This document shows, one piece after another, positions 47,785-47,910 of a DNA stretch of 47,910 nt. Position 1 is the stretch's first letter. Each line of letters opens with the position of its first letter. The notes below the pieces were generated by a model. The model saw only the letters and a list, made by a program, of their open reading frames with translations. It did no database searches and had not been told where the DNA came from. This DNA is from Photobacterium aquimaris (GTDB lineage Bacteria > Pseudomonadota > Gammaproteobacteria > Enterobacterales > Vibrionaceae): positions 1,315,744 through 1,363,653 of the forward strand of contig NZ_MSCC01000001.1 of NCBI RefSeq assembly GCF_002954455.1. The letters run 5' to 3'. The translations under genes were made by a program, and so were the position numbers.

Positions 47785-47910
47785 GCCATTTTGCAACCAT
47801 AAATGTTATACTTAGGTTATAAAAAAGCTGATATTACATACAATCAGTAAAGATATATATACAACTTATATATTTTTATTTGAAATATATTTCATTAAAT
47901 ATGAAAAAAA

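Overview
The window looks like a chromosomal segment of a low-GC marine gammaproteobacterium of the Vibrionaceae, most likely Photobacterium. The reasons are the AT-rich composition, the vibrio-like housekeeping proteins (SbcB, PurT, Cdd, RsuA, Tpm, HPF), a GbpA-type chitin-active protein and a short divergent SulA under a LexA box. The species call is an inference; no 16S or marker search was possible.

Positions 1-12466 are an integrated phage-like element that continues beyond the left edge. Its tyrosine integrase (11303-12466) sits beside sbcB. The core is a lambdoid early region: a CI-like S24 repressor diverges from a leftward operon of Cro-like protein, YdaT/CII-like protein, O-like initiator (with iterons and a 20-bp palindrome inside the gene), DnaC-like loader and Q-like antiterminator. 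A rightward operon ends in an AlpA-like regulator. Five sites of the form CAC-N5-GTG mark a shared operator set. Two cargo slots flank this core. One, beside the integrase, holds a metallophosphoesterase and a HAD hydrolase. The other, beyond Q, holds an HNH protein and a very AT-rich unit made of a structured non-coding RNA, a SLATT-type membrane protein and a group II-like reverse transcriptase.

That last unit (33-2151) is the most interesting part of the window. An exact 11-bp inverted repeat closes a ~166-nt transcript that folds on paper into consecutive hairpins. One 16-nt stretch is left unpaired, and it carries a perfect tandem copy of a 5-nt unit. The layout fits a SLATT-associated defence reverse transcriptase that copies a short repeat template in a telomerase-like way. 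The gene family is seen in sequence; the mechanism is inferred.

Positions 12646-26839 are mostly ordinary chromosome: sbcB, a small ToxR-like membrane regulator, an LrgAB-type pair, cdd with a CRP site, an EamA transporter, purT with a PurR-like box, tpm, ygbA with an NsrR-like site, a lipoprotein, rsuA, a PhzF protein, a methyltransferase, an HPF-type ribosome factor and a PsiD-like pyruvoyl decarboxylase. Positions 26892-36772 form a galactoside locus: GPH symporter, GH2 beta-galactosidase, GH36 alpha-galactosidase and LacI regulator, with a LacA-like acetyltransferase close by. Two matching LacI-type operators lie upstream of the symporter.

Positions 36980-47910 hold a MauG-type dihaem peroxidase, a chitin-active lytic polysaccharide monooxygenase, a 2OG-Fe dioxygenase overlapping a PLP enzyme, a kexin-like lipoprotein protease followed by a possible dedicated chaperone (as in Aeromonas ASP/ORF2), two unknown proteins and sulA. 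Three genes (reverse transcriptase, phosphoesterase, LPMO) are each split by one base in a 6-7 nt homopolymer, so sequencing error should be excluded before calling them pseudogenes.
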